Below are positions 1 through 8,759 of a stretch of DNA of 64,000 nt, one piece after another (the first letter of the stretch is position 1; the number at the start of each line of letters is the position of its first letter). The notes under the pieces were generated by a model, which was given only the letters and a program-made list of their open reading frames with translations, had not been told where the DNA came from and made no database searches. The stretch comes from Microcoleus asticus IPMA8 (GTDB taxonomy: Bacteria > Cyanobacteriota > Cyanobacteriia > Cyanobacteriales > Microcoleaceae), in assembly GCF_013179805.1 (NCBI RefSeq), contig NZ_SRRZ01000002.1:1-64000 (forward strand), in the 5' to 3' direction. The position numbers were made by a program, and so were the translations under genes.

Positions 1-158
1 TCTGAACCCCCCCTTCCCCCGCCTTGGTAAGGGGGGGGACAGGATTCAACAGCCCCTGATTCGTAAGGAGGCGAATCAGATTCAACAGCCGTATTGCCCC
101 TTTCTAAGGCAGAAATCGCGTCTTTAGCCCCCCCTTGGTAAGGGGGGGTTGGGGGGGT
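1..158. repeat. C/G-rich palindromic repeats inside aroE
   Basis: At least two copies of a palindrome of the type CCCCCTTGGTAAGGGGGG lie here (about 10-38 and 127-148), with a shorter sequence containing GATTCGTAAGGAGGCGAATC between them (about 58-80). Read on the minus strand they are in frame with aroE and give PPTPPYQGG, SPPYESG and PPPYQGG. The same family occurs at 7733-7808 and, diverged, at 46869-46943. Confidence 0.85.
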
Positions 159-503
159 TTGCAGCGGCGCGAGAAAGCCTTCAACGTCAGTATTTGTGCC
201 GCACCAACCTTTGTCAGTCAGGTATACGGTATTGACTGCGCCGATCGCTCGGGCGATCGGGGAAACTTCCGACAGCAGCGGTAAGATTGCTTGTTTGTGC
301 GGAATCGTGATGCTAAATCCCCGAACGCCGATCGCCGCAAATCCTGCAAGAGCAGCTTTTAAATCCCCTGGTTTTACCGGAAATGGCAGGTAAACAAAAT
401 CGACTCCCAAGTGGGAAATAGCAGCATTGTGCATCGCCGGCGACAAAGAATGTTCGACGGGATGACCAATTACTCCCAACAGTTTAGTAGTGCCTTTAAT
501 CAT
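1..503 (-). CDS. aroE: Shikimate 5-dehydrogenase, N-terminal part (partial at window edge)
   Basis: Reading down from the ATG at 501-503 the frame stays open to base 1, so the gene runs out of the window. The protein starts MIKGTTKLLGVIGHPVEHSL and carries the shikimate dehydrogenase signatures HSLSPAMHN, SITIPHK (catalytic Lys) and AVNTVY...GTNTDVEGF. The enzyme reduces 3-dehydroshikimate to shikimate with NADPH in aromatic amino acid synthesis. Directly after NTDVEGFLAPLQ, where the NADP-binding domain should begin, the frame enters about 50 residues of Pro/Gly-rich sequence made by palindromic repeats (two PPYQGG motifs). The rest of the NADP domain lies outside the window, so I cannot tell whether the gene is intact. 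Family identity is strong; functionality is uncertain. Confidence 0.85.
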   Translation of the reverse strand, partial: MIKGTTKLLGVIGHPVEHSLSPAMHNAAISHLGVDFVYLPFPVKPGDLKAALAGFAAIGVRGFSITIPHKQAILPLLSEVSPIARAIGAVNTVYLTDKGWCGTNTDVEGFLAPLQTPPTPPYQGGAKDAISALERGNTAVESDSPPYESGAVESCPPPYQGGGRGGS

Positions 504-659
504 TTTTGTTAGTTGACTGTTGACTGTTGACTGTTAACGGTTGAGTTTTGTTAGTTTTCATACCAGATCCTGCTACCGTCGGGCCCTTATTCTTTAGTCG
601 GCTAGGAGTGAACTTCGTTGGTTCAGAAGCGACTTGCCTCGCCGAGTGACTGTAAACCG
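504..659. other. Intergenic spacer with short tandem repeats
   Basis: The spacer upstream of aroE contains tandem GTTGACT-type heptamers near 510-545, similar to the short tandem repeats common in filamentous cyanobacteria. I see no gene here. Confidence 0.5.
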
Positions 660-2057
660 TCAACTGTTAACTGTCAACTCTCCACTATCAACTGTGTGCC
701 GAAACTCTTTGGCGTCAGCCAAAATCGGATTGACATCAAACCAGTAATCCTCGCCGTAACGGTATTCAAACACCCAGAGACTGCGCAGCAAGATTTGATA
801 TTTAGTTTCCCCACTCACAGTTTTGCTAGCGGATACTTGGCGCAGCAATTGCCACTCATCCGGTTCGATCGCCAAAGTAAGCTGGTGGCGGCGCTGGACG
901 ATCACATTTTCCAAAGTTTCCCGCGACAGAGGAGGGTCTTGTTTCTGCAGACAGCTATACAGCAATTGCAGCAAATTGCGGACATGACCGCCGCTGACTC
1001 GACACAGGCGATCGAGAGTTTCCGCAGAATCGAAAACTTTGCCAACCAAAGCATAGCGCTGCGAAGGCTGCACTGTCGGAAAAGCCCGCGCCAGAACCAT
1101 CTGCCGCAGCAATTCCACACCCTCAGAACACTCAGAACCGTCGCTCAACTGCACCGGCACCATCGGCAAAACCTTCGGATCGACCCCAAAGCGATTGGTC
1201 AACTGGCCCAAATCGTTAGAGAAAATCAGCACCAAAGGGATTGTATACACGACGTGGCAATTTAGTCTGGCCAACTGTTCGCCGCGATCGACAAACAGGT
1301 ATTCCGGCTGAAGCCGCCCCGTCGGTTTCGCGCACAGGTGTATGCGATCGAGATTGTCGATAATTACCACAAGTCCCTGTTTTCCCTGGCGTTTCAGTTC
1401 TTGGTTAGCCGGTTCTAGCAACTCCTTATTAAGCGCATCTAAAATTACGTTAGTTCGCGGCTCCAAATATTGCCTCAACTCCGATCGCAGATTCGGAGCA
1501 TCTTTCGCTTTAGCAGTAATTTTTCCAATTCCCAACGCCAGAGAAAATTCTCCCTCCGTGCTGGCATTTATTTCCCCAAAACCAGGGACATTAGCTTCAG
1601 CCCTCAAGTCGATTTGAGTTTGAAAAACCTCAGCAACCCCTTTGAGCAAAGCTTTAAAACCCGTCGGTTGCAGCTTGATTTTCATTTTCTCGATGCTTTC
1701 GCTCACCTGACGAGCAACGCTCAACAAAATGTCAGTGATATCTACATCTGCCATGTCTAAGTCTTTGCTCGACTCAAAGTAAACAACATGAAATCCTTGT
1801 TGCTGCAATTCTGCTTGCAGCCGCAGCAATTCTGTTGATTTACCAGAGCCGATGTGACCGGTGAATAATTGACAGGTAGGTGCATCGGGGGACAGACGGC
1901 TGATAGTCCGCTCCAATTGTTCTACGATTGTGCCGCCCCGCACTGATGAGAAATCGATATAGTATTGTCGGTCTTTTTGATTTGCTACTGCCAGGGTGTA
2001 GCTGGGATTGCAGGCCCTATAAAATTTCTGTAAATTTAGTTCCATACCCTGTTCCAT
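660..2057 (-). CDS. P-loop ATPase of the AAA/KAP type, function unknown
   Basis: A 465-residue cytoplasmic protein with a clear Walker A motif (GHIGSGKST near residue 70) and a Walker B-like strand ending in IDNLDR (about residue 235). This combination is typical of AAA_16/KAP-like ATPases that are widespread and uncharacterised in cyanobacteria. There is no transmembrane segment and no second recognised domain. A second Met lies five residues in (MELNLQKF) and is an equally good start. The last dozen residues (HTVDSGELTVNS) are encoded in sequence resembling the neighbouring GTTAACT repeats, so the natural C terminus may have been altered by repeat growth. No operon partner is evident. The ATPase call is firm; the role is unknown. 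Confidence 0.75.
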   Translation of the reverse strand: MEQGMELNLQKFYRACNPSYTLAVANQKDRQYYIDFSSVRGGTIVEQLERTISRLSPDAPTCQLFTGHIGSGKSTELLRLQAELQQQGFHVVYFESSKDLDMADVDITDILLSVARQVSESIEKMKIKLQPTGFKALLKGVAEVFQTQIDLRAEANVPGFGEINASTEGEFSLALGIGKITAKAKDAPNLRSELRQYLEPRTNVILDALNKELLEPANQELKRQGKQGLVVIIDNLDRIHLCAKPTGRLQPEYLFVDRGEQLARLNCHVVYTIPLVLIFSNDLGQLTNRFGVDPKVLPMVPVQLSDGSECSEGVELLRQMVLARAFPTVQPSQRYALVGKVFDSAETLDRLCRVSGGHVRNLLQLLYSCLQKQDPPLSRETLENVIVQRRHQLTLAIEPDEWQLLRQVSASKTVSGETKYQILLRSLWVFEYRYGEDYWFDVNPILADAKEFRHTVDSGELTVNS

Positions 2058-3109
2058 CTTTCACAACATTATGCCCTAATACCTTATTCATTTAGCTATT
2101 GTACTAATCAGAACAAGTGGCCAGTTTATTCTAATATTTTATTTGACCGCCAAGATCTCGATGTAGCTCATAAAATTTTAGATTTTAGATTTGGAATGAC
2201 TCATCACTATCGGGATTTGGAGCTTGCCTACAGTGGTATTTTTTTTTTACTTCTATCAAAATACGCACTCACCAATTATACCTAATTTTTGCAGGCTGGG
2301 CATTAAGGGAAGTCATTAATAGCCAATAACTAGGCAATCGCTCTGTTTGTGACGATCGCGATTTTGTATATTGAAATCAAAGACGAAGAGTTGGCGGTAA
2401 TGTTCTCGCGTCAAAGTGGCTATTTTAGTACGGTTAACCGAATGTATAAAGGGCGGGTACTTGCACCCCCCCGATGCAATTATCAAGTCCAGATTTGCTC
2501 AAAGCTCAAACCTCAAATCTAATTGCAGCAGCAAATCCAGTGGCAAATTTAAAACTGTTTGCTGCACCGATTCAGCAGATTTGACCCCGAGCAAAAACGG
2601 ATACTTGCGAAGGACAACAGTCGTAGAGAGATCAAAGTTTTAGACTCTTATTCAATCTCCCAGATTCATGTGTGTAGTAAATCTAAAATCTAAAATCTAA
2701 AATCTAAAATCGACTGACAGTGCTATTTTCCATAAATCTTACCATTCGTTCGCGTACACCTGCTGAAGCCTGGTTTTGACCTGTGACCAGCCTCTCCATT
2801 GCAACAGCGTAAACTTGAAAGTTAGAAAAAACAACAGCCCAAAATAAAACGGATGCTACAATCGTAGCAGTTTGATTAAATTAGGGCTTACCCACGCTTT
2901 CTTCAAAAATTCGGTTTCTTGCTATTTTATCGTTGCTAAATCTCTTATTTTGGTAAAAACCGGGTTTCTTAGCACACTCTCTCTTCCCTAAATCTGCGAT
3001 TTCTGCGCCCTCTGCGGTTATTTAAAAAACTCTTTATCCCCAATCAAATAAAACTTTTATATTCTATTCATGTGCGTGTATCTGCGGTTAAAAATCCCCA
3101 AATTATACC
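2058..3109. other. Long intergenic region without convincing genes
   Basis: About 1 kb between the ATPase and the apcE terminator. It holds tandem AATCTAAA heptamer-type repeats near 2675-2712, phrases resembling the dispersed repeat TCTGCGGTT (about 3010-3090), and no open frame with recognisable protein character. Frames in this stretch read repeats and look spurious. Confidence 0.6.
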
Positions 3110-3140
3110 AAAAAAAGGGCTGGTAACTACACCAGCCCTT
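3110..3140 (-). terminator. Rho-independent terminator of apcE
   Basis: On the minus strand a 9-bp stem AGGGCTGGT/ACCAGCCCT with a 6-nt loop is followed by a run of seven T. It lies about 60 bases past the apcE stop codon. Confidence 0.85.
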
Positions 3141-3197
3141 CAACTAATTTGAGACGTTGAATTAACAGCAATTTAACATCTCAAACCTCAAATCAAT

Positions 3198-5975
3198 CTA
3201 GCTTCTGTCGATCGCAGCCGCAGGCTCAAAACTCGGAACCACAATTTCACCATTCTGCTTAGTCAACTGGTTGTACAGTCTTTCAGTATTCGGGAAATTA
3301 GCCGCCGGTAGAGTCGGAAAGCGGCGGTAAGGAACAGTATCCTCACCAAAAGCATCAGCATATTCAACGCTGTTCAACATCGCGTTGATAAAGCCCTTAA
3401 TCCCTTTACTTGCCAAGATTTGGTTGTAAGTCCGAATCTCCGCCTGATTGCGAGGAGCGCGGCCCAAGAAGTGCTTGGTGCCCAACTCAATCACCTTAGT
3501 ATTTGGATAAGGTGCGTAGAACTGTTTGACGTACAGCGAGGAACAACCTAAACCTTCAATGAACTCCTTGAGATTGATTTCATTGTTGCCAAGTTTGCTT
3601 TCGAGCGCCGTGAATTCATTCTTCACAACGTAGGGATTCAAGTCGCGTTCAAAAACTTGACGGTAAGCAGCTTGAATTAAAGTTTTCAAAGCTACCTTGT
3701 CCGAAGTAGTCGTCAGCTTGAAAACCTTAGTTTGTTCGCGTCGCTTGCTGACACCTTGAGCAATCCGATTTTGCAGATCGAAATCGCCCCGATCGCCTGC
3801 TACACCGAGTTCGATAAACCGAGGCGTGTCCGCAATCTGAGCTTGGACATTTTGCTCAGCGACGGAACTCGATCGCATCGTCCGCATCGACAAACCTGCG
3901 GGAGTTACGTAGCGCTCGTAGGGCACTGTATCTTCCCCGAAAGCTTCGTTGTACTCCAGACTGTCGATGATGCCATCTACCAGCGCGTAGAAACCCTTCT
4001 TGGCGCAAATGTCAAAATAAGCGTTCATTTCCTGGCGGCCGTAGGTAGGGCGTCCCAGGAGTCGGCGGTGAATGTACTCGATCGCCTTACAAACGTACAG
4101 CTTGCTCCAGTACATATTGCGGAACACGTCTGACTTCGCCAACATCCGAATAAACTCGCGCATCGGAATGTCGCCGTTTTCCAGCTTAATTTCCGCCACC
4201 TTTTGGCGCTGGCCGTCGAACACGTCGCGACCGAACACTTGCAGGTAAGCTGCCCGAATCACCGCTTGGGTGGAACTTTCGGTATATTTGACACTGGAAG
4301 CATTGCTGTAGCTGCTGGAGGCACCGCGGGCAGTTTTCTTGGAAGCAACATAGTTGCTCGGTAACTGGTCTAATTTAAAGACCTTGGGGCCCAGAGAACC
4401 AGGAGCAGCACCGCGAGCCGCCGGATTGCTCAACTGATTGTCAATCCCCGCACCTTGACGGATCAGGATACGGCGAGTGTCTTTGCCGAAGGGAGCTGGA
4501 CGGTTTTTGGGGTTGCGAGTTTCTTGCGGGAAAATCGCGCCGAACTGAATTTCTAAGGGGTCATTGCCAACACCGTAAACGTGCTGGTCTGGTAGCGGCT
4601 GAGTGTAGCCCGCAAACAAGGTGATGAACTGAGGAACCTTGCGGAACGGAGCGCTGAAATTGAACAAATCAATTTGCGGGCCCCAGTTGCGACATTCCTG
4701 AGCTTCTTGACCCAAACCGCGCAGGTAAGGCACGGTTTCTTCGCCGAAGTAGTCGGAATATTCCTGGGAATAAACCATCGCGTCTACGAGGGCTGCCAGG
4801 CCGCCTTTAGTGACGATCGCAAAATACTTGCTGAACTCCTCCCGCGAGCTCAAACCGCGGCCTAGGAAGTGACGGGCGGCCAATTCTACAGCGCGGCTGT
4901 TGACAAACGGCTCGTAGAATTGCTGGCGGTACAGAGGAGATTTACCCAACCGGCGGATAAACTCTTTCATCGAGATTTCGCCGTTTTTGACCTTGGATTC
5001 CAGGTCAGAAATGCTTTGGCTGTATGCGCGGCTAATGTCGCGCTCGAATACTTGGCGGTAAGCTGCTTTGATTATTTCTAGCTTTTCTGCCGATGACAGG
5101 CCGGTTTTCATGACGAATTTTGACCGTCGCTCGGCTGCGTTGAAGTAGATTTGAGGCAGTTGCAGCCCTTGCTGGTCGTTGCTTTCGCGCTGCCGCACCT
5201 TGTCTGAAGGTGTGGGAGCTTTGAATTCGGTAATCGCTACCTCGAAATATTGTCCGACGATCGCCGCGGCCTCTGCATTGTTTCTGAAATAGCCCAAAGA
5301 TGCTGCCTTCATTTCCTGCATTGCCACAATTGTGGCCGCCGAAGAGCAAGCATTTTCGATGATTTCCCGCAATCCGCGCACGTTCACCGAAATAATATTC
5401 GGGTCGCCAGCTACGATCGCGTAGGTGATGTAGCGCAAAAACCAGCTCAAGTCCCGCAGAGATTTGGTCATGTTGCCCGGGCCGTAGCGCGAGACATTGA
5501 TCGGCTGAAATCCTGCTGGGATTGGGCCGTTGTAGCCGCCACCGTTGCCAGAAAACAGATTTCCCAGCCCCAAGAATCCGCCGCCGCCTGAGCCGTTGCC
5601 GCCGCCGCCTGCGCGACCTTCAACGTAGGTAACAGTTCCCAGTTTCATGCCTTCAGAGACATTCCCCGAGCCGCCGCGAGCCGCGCCTGCTACAGCCATC
5701 GCAGGTTCTTGTGGTCTTTCCAAAAATGCCAGCGGAGAACCGCCGGTAAAAATCCGGTTGGCTGCGCGAGATACAATCAGTTCCGAGTTTTGGGTCAGCG
5801 TCTCAGAAATCGCGATCCGAAGAGCCCCTGAACTGAAATAACTTGCCAGTTCGCTGAGTTCGCCCCGCTGTAGAAAGCGGTCTTGCTGTTCTGCTTGCGA
5901 AATTGTTGCGACTGGTACAGTTTGATATAGTTGCGGACGTGCAACTGAGCTTCCACCACTTGCCTTTACAGTCAT
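3198..5975 (-). CDS. apcE: Phycobilisome core-membrane linker polypeptide ApcE (L_CM)
   Basis: A 925-residue linker that anchors the allophycocyanin core to the thylakoid and passes energy to the photosystems. Residues about 1-240 form the phycobilin domain, with the chromophore cysteine in NACSSAATI (about residue 210). Three linker REP domains follow, starting near residues 290, 560 and 745, each with the IKAAYRQVFERD-type opening and a GEDTVPY-type end. Three REPs and this length fit a tricylindrical core. The loop inside the phycobilin domain (about residues 100-150) is unusually glycine-rich (GGGGNGSGGGG). The gene stands alone with its own terminator, and apcA/apcB are not adjacent. Identification is very strong. 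Confidence 0.97.
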   Translation of the reverse strand: MTVKASGGSSVARPQLYQTVPVATISQAEQQDRFLQRGELSELASYFSSGALRIAISETLTQNSELIVSRAANRIFTGGSPLAFLERPQEPAMAVAGAARGGSGNVSEGMKLGTVTYVEGRAGGGGNGSGGGGFLGLGNLFSGNGGGYNGPIPAGFQPINVSRYGPGNMTKSLRDLSWFLRYITYAIVAGDPNIISVNVRGLREIIENACSSAATIVAMQEMKAASLGYFRNNAEAAAIVGQYFEVAITEFKAPTPSDKVRQRESNDQQGLQLPQIYFNAAERRSKFVMKTGLSSAEKLEIIKAAYRQVFERDISRAYSQSISDLESKVKNGEISMKEFIRRLGKSPLYRQQFYEPFVNSRAVELAARHFLGRGLSSREEFSKYFAIVTKGGLAALVDAMVYSQEYSDYFGEETVPYLRGLGQEAQECRNWGPQIDLFNFSAPFRKVPQFITLFAGYTQPLPDQHVYGVGNDPLEIQFGAIFPQETRNPKNRPAPFGKDTRRILIRQGAGIDNQLSNPAARGAAPGSLGPKVFKLDQLPSNYVASKKTARGASSSYSNASSVKYTESSTQAVIRAAYLQVFGRDVFDGQRQKVAEIKLENGDIPMREFIRMLAKSDVFRNMYWSKLYVCKAIEYIHRRLLGRPTYGRQEMNAYFDICAKKGFYALVDGIIDSLEYNEAFGEDTVPYERYVTPAGLSMRTMRSSSVAEQNVQAQIADTPRFIELGVAGDRGDFDLQNRIAQGVSKRREQTKVFKLTTTSDKVALKTLIQAAYRQVFERDLNPYVVKNEFTALESKLGNNEINLKEFIEGLGCSSLYVKQFYAPYPNTKVIELGTKHFLGRAPRNQAEIRTYNQILASKGIKGFINAMLNSVEYADAFGEDTVPYRRFPTLPAANFPNTERLYNQLTKQNGEIVVPSFEPAAAIDRS

Positions 5976-6655
5976 TAGACTCCTTAGCTCCCTATCTAAA
6001 TCGTTGAAGCATTTACCCAGACTAACCTTGCCTTCTCATGCAGGTAAAATTAGGTATTTTTGCTTTGTTTACTTTTTGCCTTTACCTGTCACGAGGTTCG
6101 GGCGCGCTTACTTTCTTAGATTAAAATGTTTTGGTTTCATCTTTCTTCCTGCCGGCAAATGTCCGACCCGAAGGCAGGCAGGGGGCACTCCCTCCGCGGA
6201 GCTCCGCCCGTAAACCCGTGGAAACAAAGACTTGGCAGGAGAGTTGCCTTTGGGCGATTGCAGGAAGTGCCGTCAATTAAGGGAAAAGAAAATCTAAAAT
6301 TTTCTTCTGCCTTTTTCTGGGCCTCTTGCTCTCTTGAGAGACGCCTCCGCTTTACCCGAAAGCTCAGCGGTGGGTTATTGACAGTCCTTGTTTGTTAAAA
6401 AGCCTGCCGAGATTTATTGTATAGATTTAAGAGAGCGTATATGAGAAAAAATGATAAGTTTTATTACGCAGAAGCTGTCAGGGCTTGGCAATCAGGGGTT
6501 AGTCGATCGCCCGATCCCTTTCTTTCAGGCTTGCCCAACTTGACGAAGCGACACTTTGGTTGCGACTAACGAAGCAATAGAAGTGCATCGCGTAGCGCTG
6601 TTCGCCCGTAGCTACTGACAACCAATCTCAAAACTCACGCACTATTACCTCACCT
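5976..6655. other. apcE upstream region
   Basis: A 680-base spacer between the divergent apcE and methyltransferase genes. It must hold the apcE promoter and leader and the promoter of the rightward gene, but I cannot place -10/-35 boxes with confidence. A short GC-rich stretch near 6170-6210 interrupts otherwise AT-richer sequence. No convincing gene is visible. Confidence 0.5.
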
Positions 6656-7909
6656 ATGGATACTACGCCTGATATCAGTGCTGCCGTGCGGCGGCTGTAC
6701 GATACTTTCCCTTTCCCGCCCGATCCTTTGTCAGATGAACCGCCTCCAGGGTACAACTGGCGCTGGAGTTGGCCTGATGCTTACAATTTTTGCACCGGCC
6801 AAAAGCCGCCAAAACTAGATGTTCGGATTTTAGATGCTGGCTGCGGCACTGGTTCGAGCACCGATTATCTGATTCACCTCAATCCTGAAGCTTCGGTAAC
6901 GGCGATCGACCTGAGTGAAGGTGCTTTGAAGGTAGCACAAGAACGCTGTCGGCGATCGGGAGCGCGCGAAGCGGATTTTCGCCACCTCAGCCTGTACGAT
7001 GCCGCCGAGTTAGATGGTGAGTTTGATTTGATCAACTGCGTCGGCGTGCTGCACCACTTACCCGATCCGATCCGGGGCATTCAAGCGCTGGCGGCGAAGT
7101 TGGCGGAGGGCGGTTTGATGCACATTTTTGTGTATGCTGAGCTCGGACGCTGGGAAATTCAACTCATGCAAAGGGCGATCGGACTTTTTCAAGGCCCGAA
7201 AAAAGGTGACTATCCCGATGGCGTCAAAGTCGGTCGTCAAATCTTTGCTTCTTTACCAGAAAACAACCGTCTTGTCAAGTACGAAAAACAGCGTTGGGCA
7301 GGAGAAAATCAGCGGGACGAATGTTTTGCTGATATGTACGTTCACCCGCAGGAAACTGACTACAATATTGAGACTTTGTTCGAGTTAATTGACGCTTCGG
7401 GATTGGAATTTCTTGGTTTCTCAAATCCGGGATATTGGCAGTTAGAAAGACTTTTGGGGAAAGCGCCGGAATTGATAGAAAGAGCTCAGGGTTTGACGGA
7501 ACGGGAGCTTTATCGATTAATTGAATTGTTGGATACGGAAATCACTCATTACGAGTTTTTCTTGGGCAAAAAGCCTGTTAATAAGATTGATTGGTCGGAC
7601 GATAAGGCACTTTTGGCGGCAATTCCCGAGTTGAGTAGTTGTATGCACGGTTGGCCGAGTCAACAAGTGTTTGATTGCAACTACCAATTGATCAATTTGT
7701 CAAGTGCTGAATTTGAGTTTTTGCAAGGTTGTGTACCCCCCCCAGCCCCCCCTTACCAAGGGGGGGAGAAAGAGGGAACCTCGCTTGGGCAAGGTAAAGG
7801 AGAGAAGACTGTTGGGGAGATTTTGGCGGATGTGGAGATGGGATTGGATGAAGTGCGATCGATCTTATCAAAACAGCTAATTTTGCTAACACCGTCCGAT
7901 CGGATATAA
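6656..7909 (+). CDS. Class I SAM-dependent methyltransferase, substrate unknown
   Basis: A 417-residue cytoplasmic protein. Residues about 55-160 are a Rossmann methyltransferase fold: motif I DAGCGTGSST, an acidic residue in VTAIDLSEGA, and motif IV/post-I NCVGVLHHLPDP. The N terminus (RRLYDTFPFPPDPLSDEPPPGYNW) and the C-terminal half resemble a conserved cyanobacterial methyltransferase group with no known substrate. Near residue 360 the frame runs through a C/G-rich palindromic repeat giving PPPAPPYQGGEKEG, followed by the natural-looking tail TVGEILADVEMGLDEV. The insertion is in frame, so the protein probably still folds. Substrate could be a small molecule or a protein; nothing nearby decides it. 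Confidence 0.8.
   Translation: MDTTPDISAAVRRLYDTFPFPPDPLSDEPPPGYNWRWSWPDAYNFCTGQKPPKLDVRILDAGCGTGSSTDYLIHLNPEASVTAIDLSEGALKVAQERCRRSGAREADFRHLSLYDAAELDGEFDLINCVGVLHHLPDPIRGIQALAAKLAEGGLMHIFVYAELGRWEIQLMQRAIGLFQGPKKGDYPDGVKVGRQIFASLPENNRLVKYEKQRWAGENQRDECFADMYVHPQETDYNIETLFELIDASGLEFLGFSNPGYWQLERLLGKAPELIERAQGLTERELYRLIELLDTEITHYEFFLGKKPVNKIDWSDDKALLAAIPELSSCMHGWPSQQVFDCNYQLINLSSAEFEFLQGCVPPPAPPYQGGEKEGTSLGQGKGEKTVGEILADVEMGLDEVRSILSKQLILLTPSDRI
7733..7808 (+). repeat. In-frame palindromic repeat inside the methyltransferase gene
   Basis: The stretch contains CCCCCCCTTACCAAGGGGGGG and trailing purine-rich sequence. It is the same family as the repeats in aroE at the left edge, and both encode PPYQGG although on opposite genomic strands. 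It lies about 30 codons before the stop. Confidence 0.85.
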
Positions 7910-7930
7910 CAATCGACAACAGGGGAATTG

Positions 7931-8038
7931 AGGACACGGCAATGCCGTTTCCCTACTCCAAAATAATCGATCGATCCCCCTCGCAACAGATGTAACCATC
8001 GCCAGATTAACTGTAGGGAAACGGTACTGCCGTCTCCT
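7931..8038. mobile_element. MITE-like element, copy A
   Basis: About 108 bp with imperfect 26-bp terminal inverted repeats (left begins AGGACACGGCAATGCCG, right ends CGGTACTGCCGTCTCCT). A second copy with the same ends and a similar core (TGTAACCATC) lies at 17979-18080. It has no coding capacity of its own, so it would need a transposase in trans. Confidence 0.75.
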
Positions 8039-8090
8039 GATTGTGGGTAACTTCCCGTAAAATCCCAAATCCCAAATGGATTGACACAGG

Positions 8091-8310
8091 CCCCCGTCTG
8101 CGGCTACGCTTTGAAGTTAGAGGTTGCTTTGCTTGTAGAGGAAGTAGCCCGCGTCGCCCAAAAATCTAGTTGCACTGCCCAAAGCTGCTACCAACAGCAA
8201 TGGACAGCTCACCGCCAAACTGGGACAAGCAGTCTGGAGGCTAACGGAGTATGATAACACTCTCTGTAGCCGCCCTGCTATGTGTTGAAAAGCGGGGCGG
8301 CTGGGTTTTT
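8091..8310 (+). ncRNA. Candidate small RNA or structured leader ending in a terminator
   Basis: This 220-base non-coding stretch ends in a strong hairpin followed by T-rich sequence, just upstream of the small gene at 8350. It contains several possible short stems (for example around AGCTGCTACCAACAGC). I could not match it to 6S RNA, tmRNA, SRP RNA or RNase P RNA by eye. It may be an independent small RNA, a leader or attenuator for the 81-residue protein, or a 3' tail of something lost. Confidence 0.3.
8268..8310 (+). terminator. Rho-independent terminator-like hairpin
   Basis: A 12-bp stem (AGCCGCCCTGCT paired with AGCGGGGCGGCT, one G-T pair) with an 11-nt loop is followed by TGGGTTTTTGGGTTTTT. 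Confidence 0.7.
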
Positions 8311-8349
8311 GGGTTTTTCTAGAAAACCCAAAACCAGGAGAACATAATT

Positions 8350-8595
8350 ATGTCAAAGGAATTCTTGCCTGACGACAACAAATTTGCTCGGCCAAATGAC
8401 GACTCAGCAGCAGAATCGGAACAGGATGTGGTGTGTGTAACGGTGACAGGTTCGCAATCGGGTGTCAGGGAAACCATACTCACCTTGTACCGCCTGGGAT
8501 TTGCCGAAGTTGGCGATTGGAGTCCCCTACAACGTGCAGCTAATCCGAACCAAGTGATGAGTGTGCTGATTCGCCGTCGGAAGCGCAAAGCGTAG
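8350..8595 (+). CDS. Small conserved cyanobacterial hypothetical protein
   Basis: An 81-residue soluble protein. The segment VCVTVTGSQSGVRETILTLY, then GFAEVGDWSPL and NPNQVMSVLIRR, matches from memory a small protein family seen often in cyanobacteria but of unknown role. The start is supported by an AGGAG motif 11 bases upstream of the ATG. The first 25 residues are acidic and probably disordered; the last six are basic (RRRKRKA). It follows a terminator-like hairpin, which suggests either its own promoter or attenuation control. Confidence 0.7.
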   Translation: MSKEFLPDDNKFARPNDDSAAESEQDVVCVTVTGSQSGVRETILTLYRLGFAEVGDWSPLQRAANPNQVMSVLIRRRKRKA

Positions 8596-8759
8596 GTGTT
8601 TGCTCGTTCCCAGGCTCTAGCCTGGGAACCAGTTAAGTCTTAAAATATTAAGACTTTGACTTCTATACTTGAATTAAAAAAAGTAGTCTTGAAAGGACAG
8701 GGTTTTCAATCCTATTTTTTGATAGTTTCGCAAGTGAACCTGGAAAACGCAGTGGTCAA

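Noticed and set aside
618..1265. Rightward open frame of 215 codons
   Set aside because: It is antisense to the P-loop ATPase with its clear Walker motifs and has no protein-like features of its own.
2416..2643. 75-codon frame in the intergenic region
   Set aside because: Low-complexity translation of short repeats, no ribosome site and no known family.
6004..6398. Open frames between apcE and the methyltransferase
   Set aside because: They overlap each other, have no recognisable domain, and read promoter or repeat sequence.
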